From Pseudomonadota bacterium (GTDB taxonomy: Bacteria; Myxococcota_A; Polyangia; GCA-2747355), in NCBI GenBank assembly GCA_016711215.1, contig JADJTL010000002.1:372001-436000 (forward strand): a stretch of 64,000 nucleotides of DNA, read 5' to 3'. The notes under the pieces are model-generated. The model was not told the origin of the DNA. It made no database searches and saw nothing but the letters and a program-made list of their open reading frames with translations. Position numbers and translations under genes: made by a program. Shown here piece by piece: positions 26,744 to 35,329 of this stretch (the stretch's first letter is position 1; each line of letters opens with the position of its first letter).

Positions 26744-29134
26744 TCAGCGGTCGATGAGGACCTCCTTGAACTCGTCGTCAAGCAGCTGTAAATCAGCCTT
26801 TTGCTGGCGAACCAAGCGAGAGGCCTCGCTCGTCTTCGCCTCTTTCAGCGCCCAGCTGACGTCGATAACGCCAACGTCGGAGCGCAGCACCAGGTCGCGA
26901 AAGCGGTGCTCGATCTCTCTGTAGCCGTCGTGGGCCACGCCGCCGATGACCCGGTCGCTGGCGGCGCGGTAGCTCGCCAGTTCGCCGCGCTGCACACTGA
27001 GGCGCTCGGCCTCCTCGGCGAGGGTAACGCGGACCTTGGTCAGGCGCGCTTCGACTGCGCTTTCAAGCTCGGCGTTGAAGAGGCGTAGCGTCGTGTCGAC
27101 GGCGTCACAGCGCGCCAGCAGCGTATCCGTAGTCGCGAGCTCCTGCTGACTGGCGTTGGGCAGCCGCGCGCGGTAGACGCTGAGGAGCTGATGCTCACGC
27201 TCGACCAAGGTGCGAAAGCGCTCCTTCGAGGCCCGTTCAGCGAGCTCCTGCGGTCCGCCGACACCCGCTGCCTCGCGGGCGTTGGCGAGCTCCATTTCGA
27301 GCGCGTCGGCCTCACGGTCGAGCGCGACGACCGCAGCACGAATCGTGCTCGCCTCGCGCTCAAAGCCCTGCCGTATCGTGGGATCGCGGCCCGAGGGCGA
27401 GTCAGCGAAGAACTTCTCGACCGCGACGAGCTGCGCGCGGACATTCGCCACCGTCAGGCCGATTCGGCTCAGCTCGGCCTCGAGCTCGGCGACGCGCGCT
27501 TCGCGCGCGCGGGCGCGCCTGCCGAAGCTCGCAGGGTCGGTCGGCAGCTTGCTAATCTGGCCATCGAGCGCGGCGCGCTCGCGGGCGAGCTGGGCGAGTT
27601 GTCCGCGTTCGGCCGGGCCGAGGAGCGGGTAGGTCAGGTCGCGTTCCCGGCGGAGCAGGCGCTGGCGCAGCTGCGCCAGTCGATTCTCAAGCTCGACCGT
27701 CGCCTCGCGCGCCGCCGCATAGCCGGCGAAGACGCGGAGCCTCTGGGGTGAGTCGATCACGCTCTGCACACGCTTAAGGATGCGGTCACCCTGGTCCAGG
27801 GTCGCGCTGAGGTCGCCTAGATCGCCGACGACGGCCAAGCCGCGTCGCACGGGCGGTAGTTCCTTGACCCAGTCGTTCACCAAGCGTGGTACCTCGGCGG
27901 CGAGGGCCAGCGCGCCAGCGCCGCGCTCAAGGTCGCGCGCCAGGAGCGCGTTGAAGAAGGTGGTCAGATCGCTGTGCTTCGCCAGCAGGGCGGCCATCGT
28001 CTCGCGGGCCGGGTCGAAGCGGTCGTGCAGCTTGGCGAAGAGCTGCGACGCCCGGCCCCATTGGCCAAGGCGGATCAACAGGTTCCCGCGCAGGATCGAG
28101 ACCTCGGGGACGAGCGAGCTGTCGGGCTGCGCGAGCACGAGCAGGTCGAGCGCCCGCAGCGCGGCGTCGAGACGCTGCTGTTTGATGTAGACCCAGGCCG
28201 TCTCGTAGAGGGCGGTATCAAAGGTGGCGAGCTCGCGCGAGACCTGTTCGTAGTGCTTGGCGGCACCGACCAGCTCCCCCTGTTGGTAGAGCAAGCGACC
28301 GAGCGCCAGGTGGGTCAGGTCGAGGAGCTGTTGCTCTACCGGGCTGACGGCGGCCCGGGAGGCCGCGGGAGCGCGGCCCGAGGCTCGGAGCTCGGCTGCG
28401 GCGGAGCGCAGCGTCGGATCGGCCAAGATGCTCGCAAAGGCGGCTCTTGCCTGGGCGTAGTCCTTTTGCGCGACGAGGCAGGCGCCGATGAAATAGCGCG
28501 CCTGGCGGTAGAGCGGTGATCCGGGGGCGATCGAGCGAAAGAGCGCAAGGGCCTCTTCGAGGTGGCGCGCGAAGAAATGGTACTTCCCGCTAACGTAGAG
28601 CGTCGCTGGCTCCGTCTCGAGGACTGGGATCCGGGCCAGCGCCTGCACCTGGGGCTCGGCTGCCGCGAGGTCACCCGTACTGAGCGCCACGGCGATCAGC
28701 CGCGCTAGGCCGCGCTGGTAGAAGGGTCCGGGGCCGCGCGCGACCAGGGTGGTGAGCTGGCGCCGCGCGCCGAGGAATTCCCGCTGGCGGTAGAGGGCGT
28801 CGCCGAGATAGTAGAGCGCCTCGGCGTAGCCCGCCGTGGCTTGGAAGCGCTGCACATAGTCGAGGAAGAGGGTCGCAGCCTGGCTGTAGTCGCCGAGCCG
28901 GTAGAGAAGCTTCGCCGTGACCAGGCGCTGCGGTGCGGTCTGTGCGCCCGTGCCCGCGTCGGCTCCTTGGAAGCGCTGGCCGAGCTGACTCGCCTGGAGC
29001 TCCAACTGGTCGACCTCGGCCTGCACGGCGCGCTCCGGTCCGGCATCGACCAGAGCTGGCGCCGCCGTCGCGGCGAGTGCAGCGGCGATCGCGAGCATGG
29101 GCCGGGCCGTCGCGGCAAACGGCACACGTTTCAT
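26744..29134 (-). CDS. Exported TPR/coiled-coil protein, upstream partner of the glt-like operon
   Basis: A 796-residue protein with a signal peptide (MLAIAAALAATAAPALVDAG). Residues about 60-400 are TPR-like (KLLYRLGDYSQAATLFLDYV and ALYYLGDALYRQREFLGARR); from about 470 to 760 it is long charged helix with coiled-coil character (LENRLAQLRQRLLRRERDL and AELEAELSRIGLTVANVRAQ). I do not recognise a named family; the mix of sol/TPR repeats with coiled coil suggests a periplasmic scaffold. Its ATG overlaps the stop of the next upstream gene (ATGA), so it is coupled to that small protein, and it ends 162 bp before the gltD-like start. Co-transcription with the glt-like genes is likely but not proven. 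Confidence 0.75.
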   Translation of the reverse strand: MKRVPFAATARPMLAIAAALAATAAPALVDAGPERAVQAEVDQLELQASQLGQRFQGADAGTGAQTAPQRLVTAKLLYRLGDYSQAATLFLDYVQRFQATAGYAEALYYLGDALYRQREFLGARRQLTTLVARGPGPFYQRGLARLIAVALSTGDLAAAEPQVQALARIPVLETEPATLYVSGKYHFFARHLEEALALFRSIAPGSPLYRQARYFIGACLVAQKDYAQARAAFASILADPTLRSAAAELRASGRAPAASRAAVSPVEQQLLDLTHLALGRLLYQQGELVGAAKHYEQVSRELATFDTALYETAWVYIKQQRLDAALRALDLLVLAQPDSSLVPEVSILRGNLLIRLGQWGRASQLFAKLHDRFDPARETMAALLAKHSDLTTFFNALLARDLERGAGALALAAEVPRLVNDWVKELPPVRRGLAVVGDLGDLSATLDQGDRILKRVQSVIDSPQRLRVFAGYAAAREATVELENRLAQLRQRLLRRERDLTYPLLGPAERGQLAQLARERAALDGQISKLPTDPASFGRRARAREARVAELEAELSRIGLTVANVRAQLVAVEKFFADSPSGRDPTIRQGFEREASTIRAAVVALDREADALEMELANAREAAGVGGPQELAERASKERFRTLVEREHQLLSVYRARLPNASQQELATTDTLLARCDAVDTTLRLFNAELESAVEARLTKVRVTLAEEAERLSVQRGELASYRAASDRVIGGVAHDGYREIEHRFRDLVLRSDVGVIDVSWALKEAKTSEASRLVRQQKADLQLLDDEFKEVLIDR

Positions 29135-29892
29135 TGCGCGGCCCCCTTGGCCGTCACGCTGAAGAGCGCTGCCTTGAATTCGATCGCCGGGCGCTCCGTG
29201 AGCTCGGTCGTGGCGTTGCCCTTTTCGAAGCCGCGGACGGTGATCACGTTCTGCCGCCCCTCCGAGGTCGTGAAGGTGTGGCTGGCGCGGACGTTGTACC
29301 GGTAGCCCTTGAGGTAGGTGAAGATCCCGTAGCCGTGCCCGCGATAGACCATCGTCACGGAGAGGGTGTGATTGCCTGGGGTGATGCTGCCGTTGAAGAC
29401 CTCGAAGGTCCGCTTGAGGTCGAGCTCACCATCCTCGGCGGCGCGCGAGAAGATCTCCTTGCCATCGAGGCCGTACGCCAGCCTGGTCAAACGAAAGGCG
29501 CTGCCCATCTCATTCGAGTGCGTGATGATCGCGCGTGAGCCGGCGATCATCCCGTGGAGCACGGTCTCCTTGAGCAGGTTGAGGCGCGCCTTGGAGCGAA
29601 AGACGCGCTCCTTGAGCTCGTTGACCCGCTGCTCCAGCGTCCGCAACCGGATCGTGTTGGAGGTCGTCGTGCCGGGCGCTGCGACCGCAGGATCGGCCTT
29701 GGCCGCAGCGTCGCCTGGCGCATCTCCCGACGCTGCAGTGGCGCCTTCGCCGCCAGGAGCGCTGGCGTTGGCTGCCGGTGCCGCTGGCGCCGACGGCACC
29801 GGAGCGGCACCCGCCCCTTGGGCGGGGCTCACCGGAGCCAACAGCGAGAGGGCGACAAGACCCGAGAGGGCAATCCGTACTCTATTCCGCAT
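29131..29892 (-). CDS. Exported protein with coiled coil, first gene of the envelope operon
   Basis: About 253 residues from ATG 29892, behind AGGAG; a TTG 18 bases upstream is in frame but has no good ribosome site. The signal peptide ends near SPAQGAGA. An Ala/Pro/Gly linker covers about 35-85, then a heptad-patterned helix (LRTLEQRVNELKERVFR), then a probable beta-domain (about 150-245) with SITPGNHTLSVTMVYRGHG, which looks like an Ig/transthyretin-like fold. I do not recognise the family; similar sequences in myxobacteria carry misleading names. It is the promoter-proximal gene of the block that continues with the TPR protein and the glt-like genes, and is translationally coupled to the TPR gene by an ATGA overlap. 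Confidence 0.7.
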   Translation of the reverse strand: MRNRVRIALSGLVALSLLAPVSPAQGAGAAPVPSAPAAPAANASAPGGEGATAASGDAPGDAAAKADPAVAAPGTTTSNTIRLRTLEQRVNELKERVFRSKARLNLLKETVLHGMIAGSRAIITHSNEMGSAFRLTRLAYGLDGKEIFSRAAEDGELDLKRTFEVFNGSITPGNHTLSVTMVYRGHGYGIFTYLKGYRYNVRASHTFTTSEGRQNVITVRGFEKGNATTELTERPAIEFKAALFSVTAKGAAQ

Positions 29893-30123
29893 GGCTGTCA
29901 CTCTCCTCAAGACCTCGGACGCGGTCGCACCCTACCGCAGCACCCAGATGAGGCGCGAATTTGAAGGCCAGCGACGGCGTTGTCACTGGGCGATACCGAC
30001 CTCGGAAACCCGGCGGAAGCCGGGAAGCGCGCTGCAACCCGCCCGCGGCGGTCGCACGTACCTGGACGGGCGACCGCAGGGCAGTCGGGGTAAACCAGCC
30101 AAAGACCCACGAAATCGGGCGCT

Positions 30124-30153
30124 GGTATAACAGACGCGGCCGAGCGGTGTCAA
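30124..30153 (-). promoter_or_regulatory. Candidate promoter for the envelope (glt-like) operon
   Basis: Minus strand: TTGACA (30148-30153) and TATACC (30124-30129) with an 18-bp spacer, about 230 bp before the ATG at 29892. It separates the envelope operon from obg upstream. The remaining leader (29893-30123) shows no open frame I would call a gene. Confidence 0.4.
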
Positions 30154-30246
30154 CGAGAGCGCCTTTTTTCGAGGCCGAGTCGATCCGGTCCGGTAACGCG
30201 CGCTTGCCTGGTCGAGGGCATTTGAGTGCGCGCTGACGTCGCTCGT

Positions 30247-30272
30247 GGCCGGCGCGCGGGTCGTGGCCGGCC
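30247..30272 (-). terminator. GC-rich hairpin and direct repeat just after obg
   Basis: GGCCGGC (30247-30253) pairs with GCCGGCC (30266-30272) around a 12-nt loop, 3 bp after the obg stop. The same bases also form a direct repeat of CGTGGCCGGC with an 18-bp period. No T-tract follows, so it is at best a weak or Rho-assisted terminator. Confidence 0.3.
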
Positions 30273-30274
30273 TT

Positions 30275-31324
30275 TCAACTCGGCGGCGCGACGCCCTCGA
30301 CCAGCGGCTCCACCGCGAGCGAAGCCAAGGCGTGGCCGATCTCGGCCAGCAGGCGATCCAGGCCTTTGCGCGTAGCGCCAGAGATGACACAGGGATCGGA
30401 CACGCCCGCCTCCGCGAGCTCCGCGAGAATCGCGGCCTGGCGGGCGCTATCGAGCAGATCGGCCTTGTTCAGCGCCACGAGGATCGGGCGCTCGGACAGG
30501 GCCGGATCGTGCGCCGCAAGCTCGCGCCGGAGGAGACGAAAGTCGTCGACGGGACCACCCTCCCGGCCCTCCAGGGCATGGCGGTCGTCGAGCAGGAAGA
30601 GCAGGATCTGGGTGCGCTCGATGTGGCGCAGAAAGCGGTGGCCGAGGCCCGCGCCCGCCGATGCTCCGGCGATCAGGCCGGGTATATCCGCCATGACGCA
30701 GGAGTGCTCCTCGCCCAGGCGCACGAGGCCTAGGCCGGGCGTCAGGGTGGTGAAGGGATAATCGGCGATCTTGGGCCGCGCGGCCGAGAGGGCGGCCAAG
30801 AGCGTCGACTTGCCGGCGTTGGGGAGTCCGACCAGCCCGACCTCGGCGACGAGCTTGAGCTCGAGGCGGAGGCGCCGCTTCTCCCCCTCGCCTCCGGGGT
30901 TCGCGCGGCGTGGGGCGCGGTTGGTCGAACTGGCGAAGTGGATGTTGCCCCACCCGCCGCGTCCGCCACGCGCCGCCACAAAACGCATGCCGGGCTGAGA
31001 GAGATCCGCCAGCAGCTCACCGCTCGGTGCAGCGTAGACGATCGTGCCGCAAGGAACGGGCACGATCAGGTCTTCGGCGCAGCGGCCATAGCAATCGCTT
31101 CCGAGGCCGTGGCCGCCGCGGTCCGCGCGGTAGTGGCGTCGGTAGCGCTGATCGAGGAGCGTGCCGAGCTGCGGGTCGGCGACGAGCACGACGTCGCCAC
31201 CATTGCCGCCGTCACCGCCCGACGGTCCGCCGCGCGGCACCAGCGCCTCGCGCCGAAAGGCCACGCAACCACGCCCTCCGTCACCGGCGGCGACCTCGAT
31301 CTCTACCTCATCAATGAAACGCAT
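30275..31324 (-). CDS. obg: Obg/CgtA ribosome-assembly GTPase
   Basis: About 349 residues from ATG 31324 (MRFIDEVEIEV), the canonical Obg start; the frame is open 16 codons further up. The Gly-rich Obg fold covers about 1-157 (GDGGRGCVAFRRE, GGPSGGDGGNGGDV). The G domain follows with G1 GLPNAGKST, G3 DIPGLI, G4 NKADLL and G5 SGAT. It ends right after the G domain and has no OCT extension, as in many Gram-negative forms. It acts in 50S maturation and growth or stress control, and is next to rpmA and rplU, the classic conserved trio. Confidence 0.97.
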   Translation of the reverse strand: MRFIDEVEIEVAAGDGGRGCVAFRREALVPRGGPSGGDGGNGGDVVLVADPQLGTLLDQRYRRHYRADRGGHGLGSDCYGRCAEDLIVPVPCGTIVYAAPSGELLADLSQPGMRFVAARGGRGGWGNIHFASSTNRAPRRANPGGEGEKRRLRLELKLVAEVGLVGLPNAGKSTLLAALSAARPKIADYPFTTLTPGLGLVRLGEEHSCVMADIPGLIAGASAGAGLGHRFLRHIERTQILLFLLDDRHALEGREGGPVDDFRLLRRELAAHDPALSERPILVALNKADLLDSARQAAILAELAEAGVSDPCVISGATRKGLDRLLAEIGHALASLAVEPLVEGVAPPS

Positions 31325-31410
31325 GGACGCCACGAGCCGCGACCTGGCGCGGCGGGCCCCGCCCGCGGCCATCGCCGCTGCGGAGCGCCAAGAACTCGGG
31401 TTCCGCGGCT

Positions 31411-31695
31411 CTAGCTCGCCTGCGGCGGCTGGATCGGAGCGGCGTCCGGCTTGATCGAGACGCGCTTGCGAGCTCCGCGGAAGGTCTCGAAGAGGACAAC
31501 GCCGTCGGTCAAGGCGAAGAGCGTGTAGTCGCGCCCCATGCCGACGTTGGAGCCGGGATGAAAGCGCGTCCCCACCTGCCTGACGAGGATATTGCCGGCC
31601 CGCACCTGCTCACCGCCGTAGCGCTTGACGCCACGGTACTGCGGATTGGAGTCACGCCCGTTGCGCGAGCTTCCCTGGCCCTTTTTATGTGCCAT
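31411..31695 (-). CDS. rpmA: 50S ribosomal protein L27
   Basis: A 94-residue protein starting MAHKKGQGSSRNGRDSNPQ, the conserved basic N-terminus that reaches toward the peptidyl-transferase centre, followed by GVKRYGGEQVRAGNILVRQ and GTRFHPGSNVGMGRDYTLF. Length is slightly above the usual 85 because of a Pro/Ala tail. The N-terminus starts directly with MAHKK, so no Firmicutes-type cleaved extension is present. It lies 24 bp after rplU and 86 bp before obg. Confidence 0.98.
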   Translation of the reverse strand: MAHKKGQGSSRNGRDSNPQYRGVKRYGGEQVRAGNILVRQVGTRFHPGSNVGMGRDYTLFALTDGVVLFETFRGARKRVSIKPDAAPIQPPQAS

Positions 31696-31719
31696 CGAAC
31701 TTCGTCCTTCCGCGCAGCG

Positions 31720-32034
31720 TCAGCCGGCAGCGATCTCGGTGATCTTGATCGCGGTGAAGGGTTGACGGTGGCCAGCCTTGCGGCGGTAGCGCTTGCGCCG
31801 ACGATACTTGAAGATCAGCACCTTGCGCTCGCGGCCGTGCTCGACGATCTCCGCGCGCACGGCCGCGCCATCGACCAGGGGACGCCCAACCTGAAGCTGC
31901 TCGCCGCCAGCGAGCAACAACACCTGGGAAAGCTGGATCGGATCTCCGACGCTGCCTTCGAGCTTTTCGACGTGAATCACGTCTCCGGGCGCCACGCGGT
32001 ACTGCTTACCGCCGGTGCGAACCACGGCATACAT
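31720..32034 (-). CDS. rplU: 50S ribosomal protein L21
   Basis: A 104-residue protein beginning MYAVVRTGGKQYRVAPGD, with the KYRRRKRYRRKAGHRQP signature of L21 near the C-terminus, which contacts 23S rRNA. An AGGAG ribosome site precedes the ATG. It is first of rplU-rpmA-obg and has a good promoter about 95 bp upstream (32127-32154). Confidence 0.98.
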   Translation of the reverse strand: MYAVVRTGGKQYRVAPGDVIHVEKLEGSVGDPIQLSQVLLLAGGEQLQVGRPLVDGAAVRAEIVEHGRERKVLIFKYRRRKRYRRKAGHRQPFTAIKITEIAAG

Positions 32035-32126
32035 GGAGGTCGCTCCTTATCGCGATCCCGGCCACGGGCGACCCACCGAACGTCGGCGAGTGCTTGTCGT
32101 GCCCGCGGGGCCTGGGCCGAGGGCGC

Positions 32127-32154
32127 AGTCTATCCAGGGCCGTTCCGCTGTCAA
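32127..32154 (-). promoter_or_regulatory. Promoter for rplU-rpmA-obg
   Basis: Minus strand: TTGACA (32149-32154, perfect) and TAGACT (32127-32132) with a 16-bp spacer. The predicted leader of about 85 nt before rplU is GC-rich and could fold, but I see no clear L21-leader consensus. Nothing else coding is visible between here and the end of gatB at 32363. Confidence 0.55.
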
Positions 32155-32176
32155 GGATCAACCGGCGAGGATGTGG

Positions 32177-32210
32177 CAGCCAAGATCAAGCAGCCAAGAT
32201 CAAACAGCCA
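32177..32210. repeat. 14-bp tandem repeat upstream of the rplU promoter
   Basis: CAGCCAAGATCAAG (32177-32190), a second copy with one change (32191-32204) and six bases of a third. It lies 22 bp upstream of the -35 box and about 150 bp after the gatB stop. Confidence 0.85.
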
Positions 32211-32362
32211 GGGTGAGCCGGCTCAGCCGACAGCGGCGCGCCAAGGGGCCCCGCGGCGTCGGCGCGGCGGGCCGAGGGCAGCGCGGCCGTGGCTTGCCAG
32301 GGGAACAGGTGCGGGGGGTCGACACCGAGTTCCGGGGACGCCGAGCGGCGGCCAGCCAGCCT

Positions 32363-33796
32363 TCAGCCGTCGAGGAGCTGCTGGAGCAGGGTGTTGACGA
32401 GCTTCGGGTTGGCCTTGCCCTCCGTTGCCTGCATCACCTGGCCGACGAACCAACCCATCAGCTTGGTCTTGCCGGCGCGGTAAGCGGCGACGCGGTCGGC
32501 GTGCGCCTCCACCACCGCGCGTACCGCCTGCTCGAGCGCCGCGCTGTCGCTCTGCTGAAAGAGGTCGCCGTCGGTGGCGATCTTCAGCGCGCTGCCGCCG
32601 CTGGTCCACATCTTGGCCCAGATATCCTTGGCCAGCTTGCCGCTGACCTTCCCGCTCTCCACCAAGCCGAGGAGCTCGGCCATCCCCGCCGGTGCCACCG
32701 GCGCCCGTGCCACGTCGCGCGCGTCGTCCACCCGGGAGAGCAGCTCCGTCAGCATCCAGTTGGCGACCCGCTTGGGACTGCCGCCGGCGGCCACGGCGAG
32801 GTGATAGTAGTCGGTCAGCTCGGTCTCGCGCGTCAGCTCGGTGGCGTCATAGTCCGAGAGCCCGCCCTCCTCCATCAGGCGCTGCCGCCGCTGCAGGGGC
32901 AGCTCGGGCAGCGCGACACGCAGGCTCTCGATCAGTCGCTCATCGATCTCGACCGGCGGAAGGTCGGGCTCCGGAAAATAGCGGTAGTCATGCGCCTCCT
33001 CCTTCGAGCGCATCGCCTCGGTGCGCCCGACCTCGGCACTCCACTGGCGCGTTTCCTGTTGGATCGCCTGGCCGCGGGCGAGCAGCTCGCTCTGCCGCTC
33101 GATTTCATACTCGAGCGCCTTCTGCACGAAGCGAAACGAGTTGATGTTCTTGATCTCGACCTTGGTCCCGAGGGCCTGCTGGCCCCACGGGCGCAGGGAG
33201 ATATTGGCGTCGCAGCGCAACGAGCCCTGTTCGAGGTTGCCGTCGCAGATCCCGAGCGCCCGCACGATGCCGCGCAGCGTGCGCATGTACTCCGCGGCCT
33301 CCGCCGGCGCGCGCAGATCGGGCTCGCTGACGACCTCGATCAGCGGCACGCCCGCGCGATTGAGATCTACGAGCGAGGCCGCCCCGGTGGCCAGATGGAT
33401 GTTCTTTCCGGCGTCCTCTTCGAGATGAATCCGCGTCAGCCTGACCGAGCGCAGCTGCCCCTCATGCCAGATCTCCACCGCGCCGTGCTCGGCCAGCGGC
33501 TCGTCGTATTGGGAGATCTGATAGCCCTTGGGCAGATCGGGATAGAAGTAGTTCTTGCGGGCAAAGCGACTGCGGCGACGAATCGTGCCGCCGGTGGCCA
33601 GCGCCAGCTTCAAGGCCAGCACGATCGCTTGCTCGTTGAGCACGGGAAGCACACCAGGCTGCCCGCTGCAGACCGCGCAGACGTTGCTATTCGGCGGCGC
33701 CCCGAACTGCGTGCTACAGGCGCAGAAGAGCTTGCTCTGCGTCGCCAGCTGCACGTGGACCTCGAGACCGATCACCACTTCCCAGGGCATCGTCAT
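32363..33796 (-). CDS. gatB: Aspartyl/glutamyl-tRNA amidotransferase subunit B
   Basis: A 477-residue subunit of GatCAB, which converts misacylated Glu-tRNA(Gln) and/or Asp-tRNA(Asn) to the amide form. It starts MPWEVVIGLEVHVQLATQSK after two codons; CACSTQFGAPPNSNVCAVCSG carries zinc-site cysteines, and YFYPDLPKGYQISQYDEP is the diagnostic motif. The C-terminal helical YqeY-like tail ends in KANPKLVNTLLQQLLDG. Start overlaps the gatA stop (ATGA). No glnS or asnS is visible in the window, so which amide is made in vivo cannot be read here. Confidence 0.97.
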   Translation of the reverse strand: MTMPWEVVIGLEVHVQLATQSKLFCACSTQFGAPPNSNVCAVCSGQPGVLPVLNEQAIVLALKLALATGGTIRRRSRFARKNYFYPDLPKGYQISQYDEPLAEHGAVEIWHEGQLRSVRLTRIHLEEDAGKNIHLATGAASLVDLNRAGVPLIEVVSEPDLRAPAEAAEYMRTLRGIVRALGICDGNLEQGSLRCDANISLRPWGQQALGTKVEIKNINSFRFVQKALEYEIERQSELLARGQAIQQETRQWSAEVGRTEAMRSKEEAHDYRYFPEPDLPPVEIDERLIESLRVALPELPLQRRQRLMEEGGLSDYDATELTRETELTDYYHLAVAAGGSPKRVANWMLTELLSRVDDARDVARAPVAPAGMAELLGLVESGKVSGKLAKDIWAKMWTSGGSALKIATDGDLFQQSDSAALEQAVRAVVEAHADRVAAYRAGKTKLMGWFVGQVMQATEGKANPKLVNTLLQQLLDG

Positions 33797-35262
33797 CGCC
33801 GCACCTCGGGCACACGCCGATGCCAGTCGTGGGCCTGCTCGTAGGCCCCGGCTACCGCAAAGACCTGCTCCTCACCGAGCGGCCGCCCGAGCACCTGGAG
33901 CCCGATCGGCAGCCCCTGACTGCTGAAACCACAGGGCAGGGAGAGACCCGGTAGGCCGGCGAGGTTGCAGGAGATGGTGTAGATGTCGGCGAGGTACATC
34001 TGCAGCGGGTCATCCAACCGTTCGCCGAGCTTGAAGGCGGTGATCGGCGAGGTCGGCACGACGATCGCGTCGCAGCGCTCGAAGGCCTGGCTGAAGTCCT
34101 GGCGGATCAGCGTGCGCACGCGCTGCCCCTTGGCATAGTACGCGTCGTAGTAGCCCGCCGAGAGCGCGAAGGTGCCGAGGATGATGCGCCGCTTGACCTC
34201 GGGGCCGAAGCCGTCATGGCGCGTACGGCTGTAGAGGTCGCCCAGATCCTGCGGTCGCGCGGCGCGCATGCCGAAGCGCACGCCGTCGTAGCGCGCGAGG
34301 TTCGAGGAGGCCTCGGCGGTGCAGAGCAGGTAGTAGGTGGCGATCGCGTACTTGGTGTGGGGCAGCGAGATCTCGACCAGCTCGGCGCCCTGCCCGACGA
34401 GCTCGTCGATGGCCGCGCGCACGGCGCCTTCGATCTCGGGGTCGAGGCCTGCGGCGAAATACTCGGCCGGGACGCCGATGCGCAGCCCGCGCACGCCGCG
34501 GCGGCACGCCTCGCGATAGCGGCCCACCGGCTGCGGCAAGCTGGTCGCGTCGAGCGGATCGTGGCCGGCGATGACCTCCAGCAGCGCGGCCGCGTCCTCG
34601 GTCGTGCGGGCGAGCGGGCCGACCTGATCCAGACTCGACGCAAAGGCGATCACGCCGTAGCGGCTGACCCGCCCGTAGGTTGGCTTGATCCCGACGGCGC
34701 CACAAAGCGCTGCCGGCTGGCGAATCGATCCGCCCGTGTCGGTGCCGAGCGCGCCGAGACAGAGCCGTGCAGCCACGGCGGCGGCCGAACCGCCCGAGGA
34801 CCCGCCCGGCACGCGCTCGATGTCCCAGGGGTTGCGGCAGGCGCCGAAGGCCGAGTTCTCGTTCGACGAGCCCATCGCGAACTCGTCCATGTTGGCTTTG
34901 CCGAGCACCACCGCACCCGCGGCGCGCAGGCGCGCGGAGGGCATGCCCTCGTAGGGCGGCACCCAATCGGCGAGGATGCGCGAGCCGCAGGTGGTGCGCA
35001 GTCCACGCGTGACGAAGATATCCTTGAGCGCGATCGGCACCCCGGCCAGCGCGCCGACGTCCTCACCGCGCGCGAGGCGAGCGTCGATGGCCCGCGCGGC
35101 CTCGAGGGCGCCGTCGGCGTCGACCGTGATGTAGGCGTGCAGGATAGGGTCGAGCTCGGCGATTCGCGCGAGGTAGGCTCGAGCCACCTCCACGGCGCTG
35201 AGCTGCTTGCTGCGCACCTGCTCGGCGAGAGCGGTCGCTGTCAGCTCGAGGATCTCCACCAT
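33793..35262 (-). CDS. gatA: Aspartyl/glutamyl-tRNA amidotransferase subunit A
   Basis: A 489-residue amidase-signature enzyme supplying ammonia from glutamine to GatB. The Ser-cisSer-Lys triad is present at about Lys80 (IALKDIF), Ser155 (GGSSGGSAAAV) and Ser179 (TDTGGSIRQP), the spacing found in active GatA. The ATG at 35262 lies unusually close (2 nt) behind a GGAGG. Downstream it overlaps gatB by ATGA; upstream it is 53 bp from gatC, and that gap holds a 13-bp tandem repeat. Confidence 0.97.
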   Translation of the reverse strand: MVEILELTATALAEQVRSKQLSAVEVARAYLARIAELDPILHAYITVDADGALEAARAIDARLARGEDVGALAGVPIALKDIFVTRGLRTTCGSRILADWVPPYEGMPSARLRAAGAVVLGKANMDEFAMGSSNENSAFGACRNPWDIERVPGGSSGGSAAAVAARLCLGALGTDTGGSIRQPAALCGAVGIKPTYGRVSRYGVIAFASSLDQVGPLARTTEDAAALLEVIAGHDPLDATSLPQPVGRYREACRRGVRGLRIGVPAEYFAAGLDPEIEGAVRAAIDELVGQGAELVEISLPHTKYAIATYYLLCTAEASSNLARYDGVRFGMRAARPQDLGDLYSRTRHDGFGPEVKRRIILGTFALSAGYYDAYYAKGQRVRTLIRQDFSQAFERCDAIVVPTSPITAFKLGERLDDPLQMYLADIYTISCNLAGLPGLSLPCGFSSQGLPIGLQVLGRPLGEEQVFAVAGAYEQAHDWHRRVPEVRR

Positions 35263-35293
35263 CGCCTCCAGGCAACGGCCAGACAGCCGTCAC

Positions 35294-35329
35294 TCGATGA
35301 TCTCAGTCGATGATCTCAGTCGATGATCT
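35294..35329. repeat. 13-bp tandem repeat containing the gatC stop codon
   Basis: TCGATGATCTCAG at 35294-35306 and 35307-35319, plus ten bases of a third copy (35320-35329). The gatC stop (35316-35318) is inside the second copy. The last residues of GatC (KIID) are encoded by the repeat. Confidence 0.9.
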
